From assembly GCA_009839745.1 (NCBI GenBank), contig VXPE01000113.1, forward strand, positions 1-35,618: 35,618 nt of DNA, in the 5' to 3' direction. Under the pieces are notes generated by a model that saw nothing but the letters and a program-made list of their open reading frames with translations, searched no databases and was not told the DNA's origin. Below are positions 1 to 10,337 of this stretch, in pieces; position 1 is the first letter of the stretch, and every line of letters begins with the position of its first letter. Source of the stretch: Candidatus Poribacteria bacterium (GTDB taxonomy: Bacteria > Poribacteria > WGA-4E > WGA-3G). Both the position numbers and the translations under genes were made by a program.

Positions 1-2
1 AC

Positions 3-23
3 GCTGCCTTTCGACAAGGCAGC
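3..23. repeat. 8-bp stem-loop at window edge
   Basis: Perfect inverted repeat GCTGCCTT / AAGGCAGC with a 5-nt loop. It could be the terminator hairpin of a gene that lies left of the window, but no clear U-tract follows, so this is uncertain. Confidence 0.4.
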
Positions 24-37
24 TTGAATATCATAAT

Positions 38-55
38 ATTGTCCAAACTTTAGTA
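38..55 (+). promoter_or_regulatory. Shared 18-bp upstream motif, copy 1
   Basis: ATTGTCCAAACTTTAGTA, followed two bases later by ATTAGA. The same 18-mer with one mismatch occurs at 10230-10247 upstream of the other large outer-membrane barrel gene, again followed by ATTAGA. It could be a regulator binding site or part of a promoter; its role is inferred only from the duplicated placement. Confidence 0.4.
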
Positions 56-232
56 CCATTAGAATAGCGTTGAGAACACAAATAGTGACGGAATACCCTT
101 CGCGCATTCTATTTAAAAAATTAGAGTGAGGAGGGCTACCGACCCCGTCCATGCGCGCAGGGGCTGCCGCCGACTTAAAAAACGAAGCGAGGGTTTTAAG
201 GATAATAGAACAAAAGGAGAGGATTTCTTAAT

Positions 233-3097
233 ATGGGCTTGCAAGTTCCACCCTTCACAGAACGGTTCCGCATCGGGAACCTGTTGCTTTTAGTGCTGAG
301 CATCGGACTTGTATTTGGAGAAGTCAGTGCTGACAACCACGAAACGCAACCGGTCGTCAAGATAACAGGGACCGTCATAGATAATGATACCGAAACACCG
401 ATAGCAGAAGTATCAATTCGGGTCACGGACACACAGATTCGGGTCAAAACGGATGAAACAGGGGCATTTTCGCTGGGGTTGCCGAGTGGCACTTATAAAA
501 TTCATGCAAGCGCGCCGTTTTATAACACTTTTGTCATTACCGATTTTCAGGTGAGCACAGGAGCGGCACCCGCGCCCCTTCACATTAAACTGACCCCACA
601 AGTCGTAAAACTCGATGCGATCAAGCTACCGGTGCGATTGAGCCAATCCAGTGAACGCGGGCTCCTCGAGAAACGGATGCGCAGCTCACGCATTGAAGAT
701 AGTATCAGTACAGAAGAGATTAGCCGGCTCCCGGCTTCATCTGCGGGTGAGGCTATTAAACGGGTGACAGGTGTCAGCATTGTCGGGGGACGTTACGTGT
801 TCGTCCGCGGGCTCGGAGAACGCTACAGTAACACACTCCTGAATAACGTTGAGATTCCGAGTCCAGAGCCGAACCGCCGAGTTGTGCCGATGGATATCTT
901 TCCGGCAAGCCTCCTCGCCAGTCTCCAGACAGTCAAGACCTTCTCGCCCGATCAACCCGGCGGGTTCGCTGGGGGTTCCGTTCAAGTGTTTACCAAAGAC
1001 TTTCCAGAAGAATTGACGATGTCGCTGTCAATGTCAAGCAGTTTCAACACACAAGCGACAGGTGAAGACGGCTTGACGTATCCGGGCGGCAGCCTGGACT
1101 TTTTAGGATTCGACGACGGCTCGCGCGCGCTACCGAACATCGTCCGAGATCAGGCAGCCGATCTACCGATTCGAGAACGTGGACGTTTTACACCTTTAGG
1201 ATTTACGCCCGCAGAAATTCAGGAGTTCGGACAATCGTTCGCCAACGTCTGGTCGCCCGAACGCCGACAGGTTCCCGTCAATCAAGGCTACAAATTCAGC
1301 CTCGGGAATAGTAACAAGATTTTTGGAAACAAAGAGTTCGGCTACTTAGGGGTCATCTCTTACGGCAACAGCCACAGTTACGGCACGCAAGTCCGTAATG
1401 CCTTCCGGCTCGGTTTGAACGAGACGCTTTCGCCTGTAACCTCGTATGACGTTGAACGCAGTGGAAAAGAAGTGGATTGGGGGAGCGTCCTAAATACGAG
1501 CCTTCGTTTCTCTCCAGAACATCTACTCAGCATCAAAACGCTTTTCACGCATACCGCTGAAGATGAGACGCGGACCTGGGAAGGATTCAACGCCGACAGA
1601 AATACCGATATGCGCAGCACACGGCTCCGCTACGTTGAACGCCAACTCTTCTCCGGACAAGTCGCAGGCATGCATGACTTTAACTTTGGAGAACCCGCAT
1701 TACAAGCAACAGACGAAGATCCAAAACCGCCCGATGTCTCTATGGAGTGGAGACTTACCTATTCGCGCGCCTCCCGCGATGAACCCGACACACGTGAGAA
1801 CATTTATGAAGACAGAGGCGATGGAACGTTCACTTTCCGAGACGTCACACATAGTGGTAGCAGGTTCTTCTTTGATCTTGAGGACGATGAATACAACGCA
1901 CGTGTTGACTGGAAAATCCCGCTGGGTGCTGAGGGTCTCTTCAAATTCGGGGGACTCTTACGAGACAGGTCCCGGACGTTTGATGTGCGTAGATTTAGAT
2001 TCCTACCTGCTGACCAAGTAGATGCGATCGTCAATCTATCCGAGCCGCCCGAAACCCTTTTCCAAATCCAAAACATAGCCCCTCGCGTTTTTGAATTGCG
2101 AGAGTCCACACGCGCCACGGATAACTACCTCGCAGACCAAAACATCTACGCAAGTTATCTGATGCTTGATCTACCGATTACCACAAAATGGCAGGTCATG
2201 ACGGGGGTCAGATTGGAGTCTTCGGATCAAACGGTTACAACCTACGACCCGTTCGCTGCCTCCCGAAAGGAGATTGAAGCGAATTTGGAAACACTTGATT
2301 GGTTGCCGGGTCTGAACGTAACGTATCGCCTCACAGAGCGGATGAATCTACGTCTCGCCGCTTCTCGAACAATTACACGTCCGGATTTCCGAGAACTCGC
2401 CCCCTTTGAGTTCACGGATTTTGTCGGCGGCAGAACGATTCTTGGGAATCCAGATTTGGAGCGGACCCAGATCAACAACTTCGATTTCCGTTGGGAAACT
2501 TTTCCACAGATCGGGGGCATTTTGGCGGTCAGCGCGTTCTATAAGCGGTTCCAAAAACCGATTGAGCAGATCGTTCAACCACAGGCAGAGGTTCGGATTA
2601 CCTACGAAAACGCTGAAGGCGCCAACAACTACGGCTTGGAGTTAGAAGCTCGTCAGAACTTAGGCGTTCTCACGGAGGCGTTGCGTAAATTCTCGATTAA
2701 CACAAACGCCGCACTGATTTCCTCGCAAGTGGTTCTGCCGGAGGATGTCGGGATTCAGACCTCTTCCGAACGTCCGCTACAGGGACAGTGTCCATACATC
2801 GTCAACGTCTCCGTCGGTTTTGAAGATCCCAACTGGGGAATTTCCAGTGCAATCGCGTATAACATCTTCGGACGCAGGCTCTCTGAGGTGGGGAACCACG
2901 GAGTGCCAGATGTGTATGAGCAACCCCGTGGGCAATTGGATGTGAGTTTTAGTCGGACGGTTGCGAACTATTTCAAATTCAGCATTTCAGCGAAAAACCT
3001 ACTTGATCCTTACGTCCATTACAAAATAGGAGACGCAACCTATCTTGAGTATAAACTCGGTAGAGCGTTCTCGTTTGGGATCAGCTACAACTTATAG
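233..3097 (+). CDS. TonB-dependent outer-membrane receptor with N-terminal CarboxypepD_reg-like domain
   Basis: This is an outer-membrane active transporter that takes up a ligand with energy from TonB. At 954 residues it has a normal receptor length. A hydrophobic signal segment lies at about residues 13-33. A carboxypeptidase-regulatory-like beta-sandwich follows at 40-115 (VKITGTVIDNDTETPIAEV, TDETGAFSLGLPSGTYKI). The plug lies at roughly 155-265, with EEISRLPASSAGEAIKRVTG, the VRGLGERYSNTLLNN stretch and GGFAGGSVQV. The rest is an aromatic-rich beta-barrel ending FSFGISYNL. The start is supported by AAGGAGAGG at 214-222. It heads a module with a surface-type beta-helix lipoprotein and a TonB protein downstream. 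The substrate cannot be read from sequence; the N-terminal domain is typical of SusC-like and related receptors, but no SusD partner is present. Confidence 0.9.
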   Translation: MGLQVPPFTERFRIGNLLLLVLSIGLVFGEVSADNHETQPVVKITGTVIDNDTETPIAEVSIRVTDTQIRVKTDETGAFSLGLPSGTYKIHASAPFYNTFVITDFQVSTGAAPAPLHIKLTPQVVKLDAIKLPVRLSQSSERGLLEKRMRSSRIEDSISTEEISRLPASSAGEAIKRVTGVSIVGGRYVFVRGLGERYSNTLLNNVEIPSPEPNRRVVPMDIFPASLLASLQTVKTFSPDQPGGFAGGSVQVFTKDFPEELTMSLSMSSSFNTQATGEDGLTYPGGSLDFLGFDDGSRALPNIVRDQAADLPIRERGRFTPLGFTPAEIQEFGQSFANVWSPERRQVPVNQGYKFSLGNSNKIFGNKEFGYLGVISYGNSHSYGTQVRNAFRLGLNETLSPVTSYDVERSGKEVDWGSVLNTSLRFSPEHLLSIKTLFTHTAEDETRTWEGFNADRNTDMRSTRLRYVERQLFSGQVAGMHDFNFGEPALQATDEDPKPPDVSMEWRLTYSRASRDEPDTRENIYEDRGDGTFTFRDVTHSGSRFFFDLEDDEYNARVDWKIPLGAEGLFKFGGLLRDRSRTFDVRRFRFLPADQVDAIVNLSEPPETLFQIQNIAPRVFELRESTRATDNYLADQNIYASYLMLDLPITTKWQVMTGVRLESSDQTVTTYDPFAASRKEIEANLETLDWLPGLNVTYRLTERMNLRLAASRTITRPDFRELAPFEFTDFVGGRTILGNPDLERTQINNFDFRWETFPQIGGILAVSAFYKRFQKPIEQIVQPQAEVRITYENAEGANNYGLELEARQNLGVLTEALRKFSINTNAALISSQVVLPEDVGIQTSSERPLQGQCPYIVNVSVGFEDPNWGISSAIAYNIFGRRLSEVGNHGVPDVYEQPRGQLDVSFSRTVANYFKFSISAKNLLDPYVHYKIGDATYLEYKLGRAFSFGISYNL

Positions 3098-3180
3098 CAG
3101 AATAGTTGTCGGTAACAAGAGACTTGCGTTAGACGAAAATCCTTTAACCGATAGCCATTTCAAAATGCAAAAAACGCATA

Positions 3181-3217
3181 GGATTGTCATTTTTTTGCAA
3201 CAATCCATCGGTATTTT
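3181..3217 (+). terminator. Possible terminator after the receptor gene
   Basis: GGATTGT (3181-3187) and ACAATCC (3200-3206) form a 7-bp stem, followed by a short T-run at 3212-3217. It lies 84 nt after the receptor stop. It could terminate or attenuate transcription into the beta-helix gene. Confidence 0.3.
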
Positions 3218-3352
3218 TTAAGGGTAAGCAAATTGACAACAGCGGCTAAAAAAAATAGCGGCGATGTGTGCCGCCGCGTCGCGACCATCAGTGTCTATCC
3301 GTAGGATCGGTTGGACATAAGAAACAAAACAAAAAAGGAGCTGAGTTAGCTA

Positions 3353-4723
3353 ATGTTAAATATTGGGTCAGCCCCTGTATCCACAGGAAGAAGGGGTTTA
3401 TATCAAAACTATCTGTTCCTGCTAATGGCCATTTTCACGGTTGGATTAGCACTCGCTTATGTCGGTTGTGGTAGCGACGAAGAAGAACACGACCACGCGG
3501 AAGACGCAGAAGTCGCTGAAGAAACCATTATCGATGTTGGGGGCAGCCAAGTGGTCGTTCTTGAAGGCAAATTGAACGCCGATAAAACACTCACTTCGGC
3601 TTACGATTATCTCCTCCGCGGTGCAGTGTTTGTCGAAGGCGGTGCAACGCTAACGATTGAGGCAGGCGTCCAAATTTACGGCGAACAGGCAACCAATGGC
3701 ACGCTCATCGTTGCCCAAGGTTCCAAGATCGTGGCAGAAGGCACGGCATCTGCCCCTATCGTTATGTCGAGTGATGCCTTTGAAGGTTCCCGGGCACGGG
3801 GTCAGTGGGGTGGCTTGATCATCAACGGTAGCGCGCCCACAAACCAAGGTGTAACCTTTGGTGAAGGTGACACAGGTGCCTTTGGTGGCAACAATCCGAG
3901 TGACAGCAGCGGTGTCCTCCGCTATGTCCGCATCGAGTATGCAGGTATAGAATTCAGTCCTGATAACGAATTGAACGGTATCGCCTTCCAAGGTGTTGGC
4001 GCTGGCACTGTCGTGGATCACGTCCAAGTCCACATGAACCAAGATGATGGCGTCGAGATGTTCGGTGGCACTGTCAACCTCAAGTATGTCATGGTTACAG
4101 GTGCACGCGACGACTCCTTCGACTGGACAGACGGCTGGACAGGTAAAGCGCAGTTCCTTGTCGTGCAACAGTATGGCGACGACGCTGATAACGGCTTTGA
4201 AGTTGACAACAGCAGTAAAGACAATGAGGCACAACCCCGTTCCGCCGCGACGATCTACAACGCGACGCTCGTGGGGGATCCCGCGGGTCCCGAAAGCGAT
4301 AACGGTATGCTGATTCGTGAAGGCGCTGCTGGCACATTCGCAAACTTCATCGTTACCGGCTTTAACAAAGTTGGACTCGATATCAACAACGAAGCGACCC
4401 ACGCCCAAGCAGATAACGGTAAACTGGTTGTAAAAAACAGTATCTTCTTTGAAAATGGAAAAGGCAACTTCGGCGATGAGAAAGACGACGATGGATTCGA
4501 TGAAGCCGGTTTCGCCGCTTCCAACGGAAATAAAGAAGTTGATCCCGGTTTGGCAGCACCCTTCAACAAGTCCGCACCGAACTTCACACCCGGCGCGGGC
4601 GCAAACGCGGTAACGCCTGCGAGCCCGCCTGCTGATGGGTTCTTTGAACAGGTTGACTTCATCGGTGGCGTGAGCCCAAGCAACAATTGGACCGTAGGAT
4701 GGACAACGAGTGCACAGAATTAG
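3353..4723 (+). CDS. Right-handed beta-helix lipoprotein
   Basis: A 456-residue secreted lipoprotein. A hydrophobic segment at about 19-38 ends in a lipobox-like AYVGC with Cys39, followed by an acidic His-rich linker (SDEEEHDHAEDAE). The mature part resembles a family of bacterial surface proteins with beta-helix repeats, recognised by the phrases VEGGATLTIEAGVQI, KIVAEGTASAPIVM, GQWGGLIINGSAPTN, LRYVRIEYAG and the Asp-rich DDGVEMFGGTVNLKYV. Such proteins often lie beside TonB-dependent receptors, as here, which suggests a role at the cell surface in ligand capture or binding; that is inference. AAAGGAG at 3334-3340 supports the ATG. The next gene begins inside its 3' end. The acidic Asp/Asn-rich loops could bind divalent cations. 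Confidence 0.8.
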   Translation: MLNIGSAPVSTGRRGLYQNYLFLLMAIFTVGLALAYVGCGSDEEEHDHAEDAEVAEETIIDVGGSQVVVLEGKLNADKTLTSAYDYLLRGAVFVEGGATLTIEAGVQIYGEQATNGTLIVAQGSKIVAEGTASAPIVMSSDAFEGSRARGQWGGLIINGSAPTNQGVTFGEGDTGAFGGNNPSDSSGVLRYVRIEYAGIEFSPDNELNGIAFQGVGAGTVVDHVQVHMNQDDGVEMFGGTVNLKYVMVTGARDDSFDWTDGWTGKAQFLVVQQYGDDADNGFEVDNSSKDNEAQPRSAATIYNATLVGDPAGPESDNGMLIREGAAGTFANFIVTGFNKVGLDINNEATHAQADNGKLVVKNSIFFENGKGNFGDEKDDDGFDEAGFAASNGNKEVDPGLAAPFNKSAPNFTPGAGANAVTPASPPADGFFEQVDFIGGVSPSNNWTVGWTTSAQN

Positions 4724-5228
4724 CGAGCTCACCGCTCACGCAGCTTACAGCCTCCTAACTGTTCTGTTCGCTCACAGCAGTCTCGTCGGATGTGAGAAGC
4801 GGGTTTGGGAAAATAGTCTCGACTCGCCAGACCAACTCGGTCTGGCAGTCGTTGACGCACTGAACCGCGAAGATATTGAGCAGCTAAACAGACTCCGTGT
4901 GCAACGTGAGGAATACCTCGATTGGATTTGGCCCGCATTCCCCGCAAGCCGTCCGCCGAACAATTTTCCGGGCGATTTCGCTTGGTCTAATCTTAATAAA
5001 AAATGTAATATCGGTATGAAAAAGTGGATCGCTCACTTCGGAGCGGTAAATCTGAAGTTCGTTGCCATCCGCTTCGATCGACCCAAAGAGACTTATCAAG
5101 GGTTCCAACTTTTGCGTGGAACCGTTTTGACGTTACAGAACGTCGCTGGTGAAAAACGGGAATTGCAGATTCTCGGCTCGGTCGTTGTTAAAAACGATAG
5201 ATATAAGTTACTGAGCTACGAAGACTAA
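4710..5228 (+). CDS. Small predicted lipoprotein, unknown function
   Basis: 172 residues, starting at GTG 4710 inside the last 14 nt of the beta-helix gene, with AGGATGGA at 4696-4703 as a likely ribosome site. The overlap implies translational coupling. The N-terminus has a hydrophobic stretch ending SSLVGCEK, a good lipobox with Cys28. The mature part has a helical start (QLGLAVVDALNREDIEQLNRL) and then beta-rich sequence ending in a KNDRYKLLSYED-type strand. That layout is reminiscent of NTF2/cystatin-like folds, but no family is recognised. The position between the beta-helix lipoprotein and TonB suggests an accessory role in the same envelope module. Confidence 0.65.
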   Translation: MHRISELTAHAAYSLLTVLFAHSSLVGCEKRVWENSLDSPDQLGLAVVDALNREDIEQLNRLRVQREEYLDWIWPAFPASRPPNNFPGDFAWSNLNKKCNIGMKKWIAHFGAVNLKFVAIRFDRPKETYQGFQLLRGTVLTLQNVAGEKRELQILGSVVVKNDRYKLLSYED

Positions 5229-5280
5229 TTACGGATATAGCACGCCTATAGGGTGCTGAAAGGAACGGGAGAAGAAAAAT

Positions 5281-6156
5281 ATGAGGACGATTACCGATGT
5301 TCAGCGGCAGAACCGAGAAGCCGCCCAACAACGGAAAAAGAAAGCGATCCGGATCGCATGGAGTTTCGCCATCGGACTGCACGTCATCGGGATTATCGCT
5401 GGGGGTATCTACTTTATTCAGAAAACCGTGTTGGAGATGCACAAGGATAAGGTAGAGAGTGTCGTTCTGGAAGCCGAGAAGCCGCAACCGAAACGCCGGA
5501 CTCCACCCCGCGTAGCACGAAAACCCCAAAAACCGAAGTTTTCTAAGGTCCGGGCACCCAAAGGACAGGCTGTCACGACGAGTGCTAAAATCCCGATGGG
5601 CAACGCACGTTTCACACTGCCGGCGAGCGATGTTTCGACACGCCCGGTCATGGCACCCAGCACGACAGGGATCGGCAAAAATCTGTTCAGAGCAACTCGA
5701 CAACAGGCAAGTATCGTTACAACGATGCCGAAATTTGAAGTGCCGAAGTTTGAGTCCACAAGTCTCGTCACCAGAATAGATATGGGAACAAGCCTCGCAC
5801 AAACGGAGTTTAGCGACCCCGGCAATCTGGAACTCGCCTCTGTCAACTTAGGAGATGCGAAACAGTCTTTTAACGAGTTCCTAAAGGCGGTTCGGGACCG
5901 AATCAAACAGGTGCAACGCTTCCCACCGCGTGTCCGAAATTTAGACGAGGGTGCCAGCACAACCGTTCGGTTCACGCTTTTCAAAGACGGCACGATTCGG
6001 AATCCAGCCGTCACCGATTCTTCCGGCTCAACAACACTGGATAACGCAGCGATCGCGGCTGTCCAAAACGCCGTGCCTTATCCGCCTTTCCCGGAAGGAC
6101 AAGAGGGGAATAGTTTGCGACTCGAACTCCCGATTATCTTCGAGTTATCGAATTAA
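5281..6156 (+). CDS. TonB family energy-transducing protein
   Basis: 291 residues. A short basic cytoplasmic N-terminus is followed by one membrane anchor at about 26-47 (WSFAIGLHVIGIIAGGIYFI). A Lys/Pro/Arg-rich periplasmic linker follows (KPQPKRRTPPRVARKPQKPK), and the C-terminal TonB domain lies at about 200-291, with RDRIKQVQRFPP, the FTLFKDGTIRNPAVTDSSGS strand-turn-strand and AAIAAVQNAVPYPPFPEG. It would pass proton-motive energy to the receptor encoded upstream. ExbB and ExbD are not in the window. An AAGGAACGGGAGAAG stretch just upstream provides the ribosome site. A strong terminator closes the transcription unit. Using the generic family name is safer than a specific symbol. Confidence 0.85.
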   Translation: MRTITDVQRQNREAAQQRKKKAIRIAWSFAIGLHVIGIIAGGIYFIQKTVLEMHKDKVESVVLEAEKPQPKRRTPPRVARKPQKPKFSKVRAPKGQAVTTSAKIPMGNARFTLPASDVSTRPVMAPSTTGIGKNLFRATRQQASIVTTMPKFEVPKFESTSLVTRIDMGTSLAQTEFSDPGNLELASVNLGDAKQSFNEFLKAVRDRIKQVQRFPPRVRNLDEGASTTVRFTLFKDGTIRNPAVTDSSGSTTLDNAAIAAVQNAVPYPPFPEGQEGNSLRLELPIIFELSN

Positions 6157-6172
6157 CCGACAGACATCTGAC

Positions 6173-6209
6173 AAAAAAAAGGACGACTTTCGGGTCGTCC
6201 CTTTTTTTT
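6173..6209. terminator. Strong bidirectional rho-independent terminator
   Basis: Eight A, then GGACGAC / GTCGTCC arms around a 6-nt TTTCGG loop, then C and eight T. It is near-symmetrical, so it works on both strands. It lies between the convergent TonB gene (+) and MFS gene (-). Confidence 0.9.
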
Positions 6210-6211
6210 GT

Positions 6212-6248
6212 TCGTAGTAGGGAGGCCATTCATTGACCGTTCCCTCGC
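6212..6248. repeat. Degenerate GTAGGG...CATTCATTG palindromic repeat
   Basis: GTAGTAGGGAGGCCATTCA and the following TTGACCGTTCCCTC resemble the perfect palindrome at 20178-20193 (GGGCAAT TC ATTGCCC) and its degraded relative near 20918. It is probably a decayed copy of the same interspersed repeat. Confidence 0.35.
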
Positions 6249-6316
6249 CGCAAGGCAGTGCGATAGATACATCGCACGCCTACAGACTTACCCTAAAATC
6301 TAAAACAGAGGAACCC

Positions 6317-7624
6317 CTAAAACGCGAGTTTATCCGCTTTTGCCTTTGTTTCATCGACGAATCCCAAAAGAATCAATCCCGTAATAAAGAAAATCATCAA
6401 TGAAATGATGGCGAGGCGCGCACTGCCGGTGATCTGTTCGATAACGCCAAACGTTACGGGTCCCCAAATTGATGAAAACTTGCTGAAGACAGAATAGAAT
6501 CCGTAAAACTCCGCACTCGCCTGCTCTGGAATCATCGCGCCATAGAAGGAACGGCTCAACGCCTGTGTCCCACCGAGCACAAGCCCCACAACTATGCCCA
6601 AAACAAAGAACTCCGTTGCGGTGTGAATGAAATACCCATACGTAACAACCCCACTCCATAAGACTAAGGCGAACATCACCGAGCGTTTGGCACCGATACG
6701 ACTTGCGAGCCGACTGAAGATCAACGCGCCCCCTATCGCAACGACTTGCACCAGCAAGAGCGTCACCATGAGTGCCGTCGTCGAAAGCCCCAATTCTTCA
6801 GTGCCGTAAATTGTCGCCATACTGGTAACGGTGTGGATTCCGTCGTTGTATATCATATAGGCGACAAGGAAAAGCGTGAGGTGTTTAAAGCGTCCGACCC
6901 GCTTCGCGGTTGAAAGCGTCCGACGGATGCCGAGGGTGAGATAGGCGATAGGTTTCGGTGTATTGCGATAGGCTTCTGGAAGTTGATACGGCGTTTTTTC
7001 CTCTTTTAGGTATTTCAGCGTCAACAGGGTCCAACCTGCCCACCAGAGACCCGTCATCGCCATCCCGATGCGTGCCGCCATCGCTTGGCTTTCCGGTGTC
7101 TTTTGCGTGGCGACGAGAGCGAGGGCAATAGTAAATTGCAGCGAACCGCCGACATATCCGAACGCATATCCTCTGGCAGAAACGGCATCCAGTTTGTCTT
7201 CGGAGGCAATCTGTGGTAAGAACGCATCGTAGAAAACATTACCGCCGACAAAGCAAATTTGAGAACCGAGAAATAGCGTAATCGTCAATCCGACATCACC
7301 CGACCCGCAAAAATAGAGCATCGTTGCGAAGAGACTCCCCATATACGCGAAGCCCATAAGAAACCGTTTTTTTGCACCAGAGAAATCGGCAATCGCTCCA
7401 AGCACGGGTGCGAAGAGGAACACGCAGAACGCCGCGGTTCCCAACATATAGCCCCACAAGGCTGTAGCACTTATATTCATACCGAGGATGTCCACACCTG
7501 CTTCGCCTACAATGGCTTTCGCAAAGTAATTCGGCAATATGGCGGCGATCACAGTGGTGATATAGGCTGAATTCGCGCAGTCATACATGCACCACCCGAA
7601 GATTGTCTTCTTATCGTTTTTCAT
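6317..7624 (-). CDS. MFS transporter, UMF1/Atg22-like family
   Basis: 435 residues with about twelve hydrophobic membrane segments. The N-terminal WCMYDCANSAY (from residue 11) is the hallmark of the UMF1 family, related to the yeast vacuolar effluxer Atg22. A loop with GAIADFSGAKKRFL fits the MFS motif-A position, and the second half carries SRLASRIGAKRSV in the equivalent place. A late ALSRSFYGAMIPEQASAEFYGFY stretch is also family-typical. Bacterial substrates of this family are mostly unknown. No Shine-Dalgarno sequence is visible: the bases before the ATG read CTCCTT, the complement of one. The gene lies downstream of katG in the same direction, 189 bp away, with a katG-end hairpin between, so it may be a separate unit. 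Confidence 0.87.
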   Translation of the reverse strand: MKNDKKTIFGWCMYDCANSAYITTVIAAILPNYFAKAIVGEAGVDILGMNISATALWGYMLGTAAFCVFLFAPVLGAIADFSGAKKRFLMGFAYMGSLFATMLYFCGSGDVGLTITLFLGSQICFVGGNVFYDAFLPQIASEDKLDAVSARGYAFGYVGGSLQFTIALALVATQKTPESQAMAARIGMAMTGLWWAGWTLLTLKYLKEEKTPYQLPEAYRNTPKPIAYLTLGIRRTLSTAKRVGRFKHLTLFLVAYMIYNDGIHTVTSMATIYGTEELGLSTTALMVTLLLVQVVAIGGALIFSRLASRIGAKRSVMFALVLWSGVVTYGYFIHTATEFFVLGIVVGLVLGGTQALSRSFYGAMIPEQASAEFYGFYSVFSKFSSIWGPVTFGVIEQITGSARLAIISLMIFFITGLILLGFVDETKAKADKLAF

Positions 7625-7659
7625 AAGGAGATGATAACATATCTGACGGAAAAGTCAAG

Positions 7660-7686
7660 GGAGCGTCGCGATTCGGAGATCGCTCC
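7660..7686. repeat. Palindromic intergenic repeat
   Basis: GGAGCG (7660-7665) pairs with CGCTCC (7681-7686), and an alternative inner pairing GCGAT / ATCGC exists. Such GTAGGAGCG...CGCTCC units look like REP-type repeats. It lies upstream of the MFS gene. Confidence 0.45.
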
Positions 7687-7763
7687 TACAAGAAGAAGGG
7701 AACAGGCGTTGATTATTATTGACTATCGGTAGGAATAGGAAGGACAGAAGAAGTGAATTGAGA

Positions 7764-7798
7764 ACAGTGGGCGCGTGAAAGTTCTACGCACCCACTGT
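7764..7798 (-). terminator. Hairpin after katG stop
   Basis: ACAGTGGG (7764-7771) pairs with CCCACTGT (7791-7798), one mismatch, then GCGT / ACGC, with a 9-nt loop. It starts 16 nt past the katG stop on the minus strand. No strong U-tract follows, so it may stabilise the 3' end rather than terminate. Confidence 0.5.
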
Positions 7799-7813
7799 CA
7801 TACCTTGTTGAGG

Positions 7814-10048
<2,235 letters not shown>

Positions 10049-10055
10049 TTAATAT

Positions 10056-10085
10056 ATTATACATCAACATTACCAAGAATGACAA
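10056..10085 (-). promoter_or_regulatory. Likely katG promoter
   Basis: On the minus strand TTGTCA (10085-10080), an 18-bp spacer and TATAAT (10061-10056) form a good sigma70-type promoter about 50 nt before the katG ATG. The AT-rich stretch around the -10 loosely resembles a Fur/PerR-type box, but not closely enough to call one. Confidence 0.5.
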
Positions 10086-10229
10086 GTTTAAGTAATACCG
10101 AACCTGAAAGACACATTCGCATTTAAGAGATTTTGAAACTCAGAGGAAGGCAAATCTAAGAGGCGCATTGTCCCGCAAGTCCACACGCGACTTACGCCAT
10201 TGCGCGACTACGAACAGATTTCTCGTTAA

Positions 10230-10247
10230 ATTGTCCAAACTATAGTA
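10230..10247 (+). promoter_or_regulatory. Shared 18-bp upstream motif, copy 2
   Basis: ATTGTCCAAACTATAGTA, 17 of 18 identical to 38-55, and followed three bases later by ATTAGA. It lies about 45-60 bp upstream of the predicted transcription start of the downstream gene, a usual place for an activator site. Confidence 0.4.
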
Positions 10248-10277
10248 TTGATTAGACATGCAGATTTTCAAAAAATG

Positions 10278-10286
10278 TGGTATAAT
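10278..10286 (+). promoter_or_regulatory. Extended -10 promoter of the DUF5916 gene
   Basis: TGG-TATAAT is a consensus -10 hexamer with an upstream TGn extension. No convincing -35 is present, as is common for extended -10 promoters. Transcription would start near 10293. Confidence 0.5.
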
Positions 10287-10337
10287 AGAATAAAGTCTAA
10301 GATAATAACGGAGGATACGTCTCCCATTTTGGATACC

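Noticed and set aside
3650-4732. A 360-codon open frame antisense to the beta-helix lipoprotein gene
   Set aside because: It mirrors a well-supported gene with a clear signal peptide and family motifs. The antisense protein shows no recognisable domain, and its length follows from codon bias.
10248-10337. N-terminal extension of the DUF5916 frame
   Set aside because: It starts upstream of the predicted promoter and precedes a good signal peptide, so it is unlikely to be translated.
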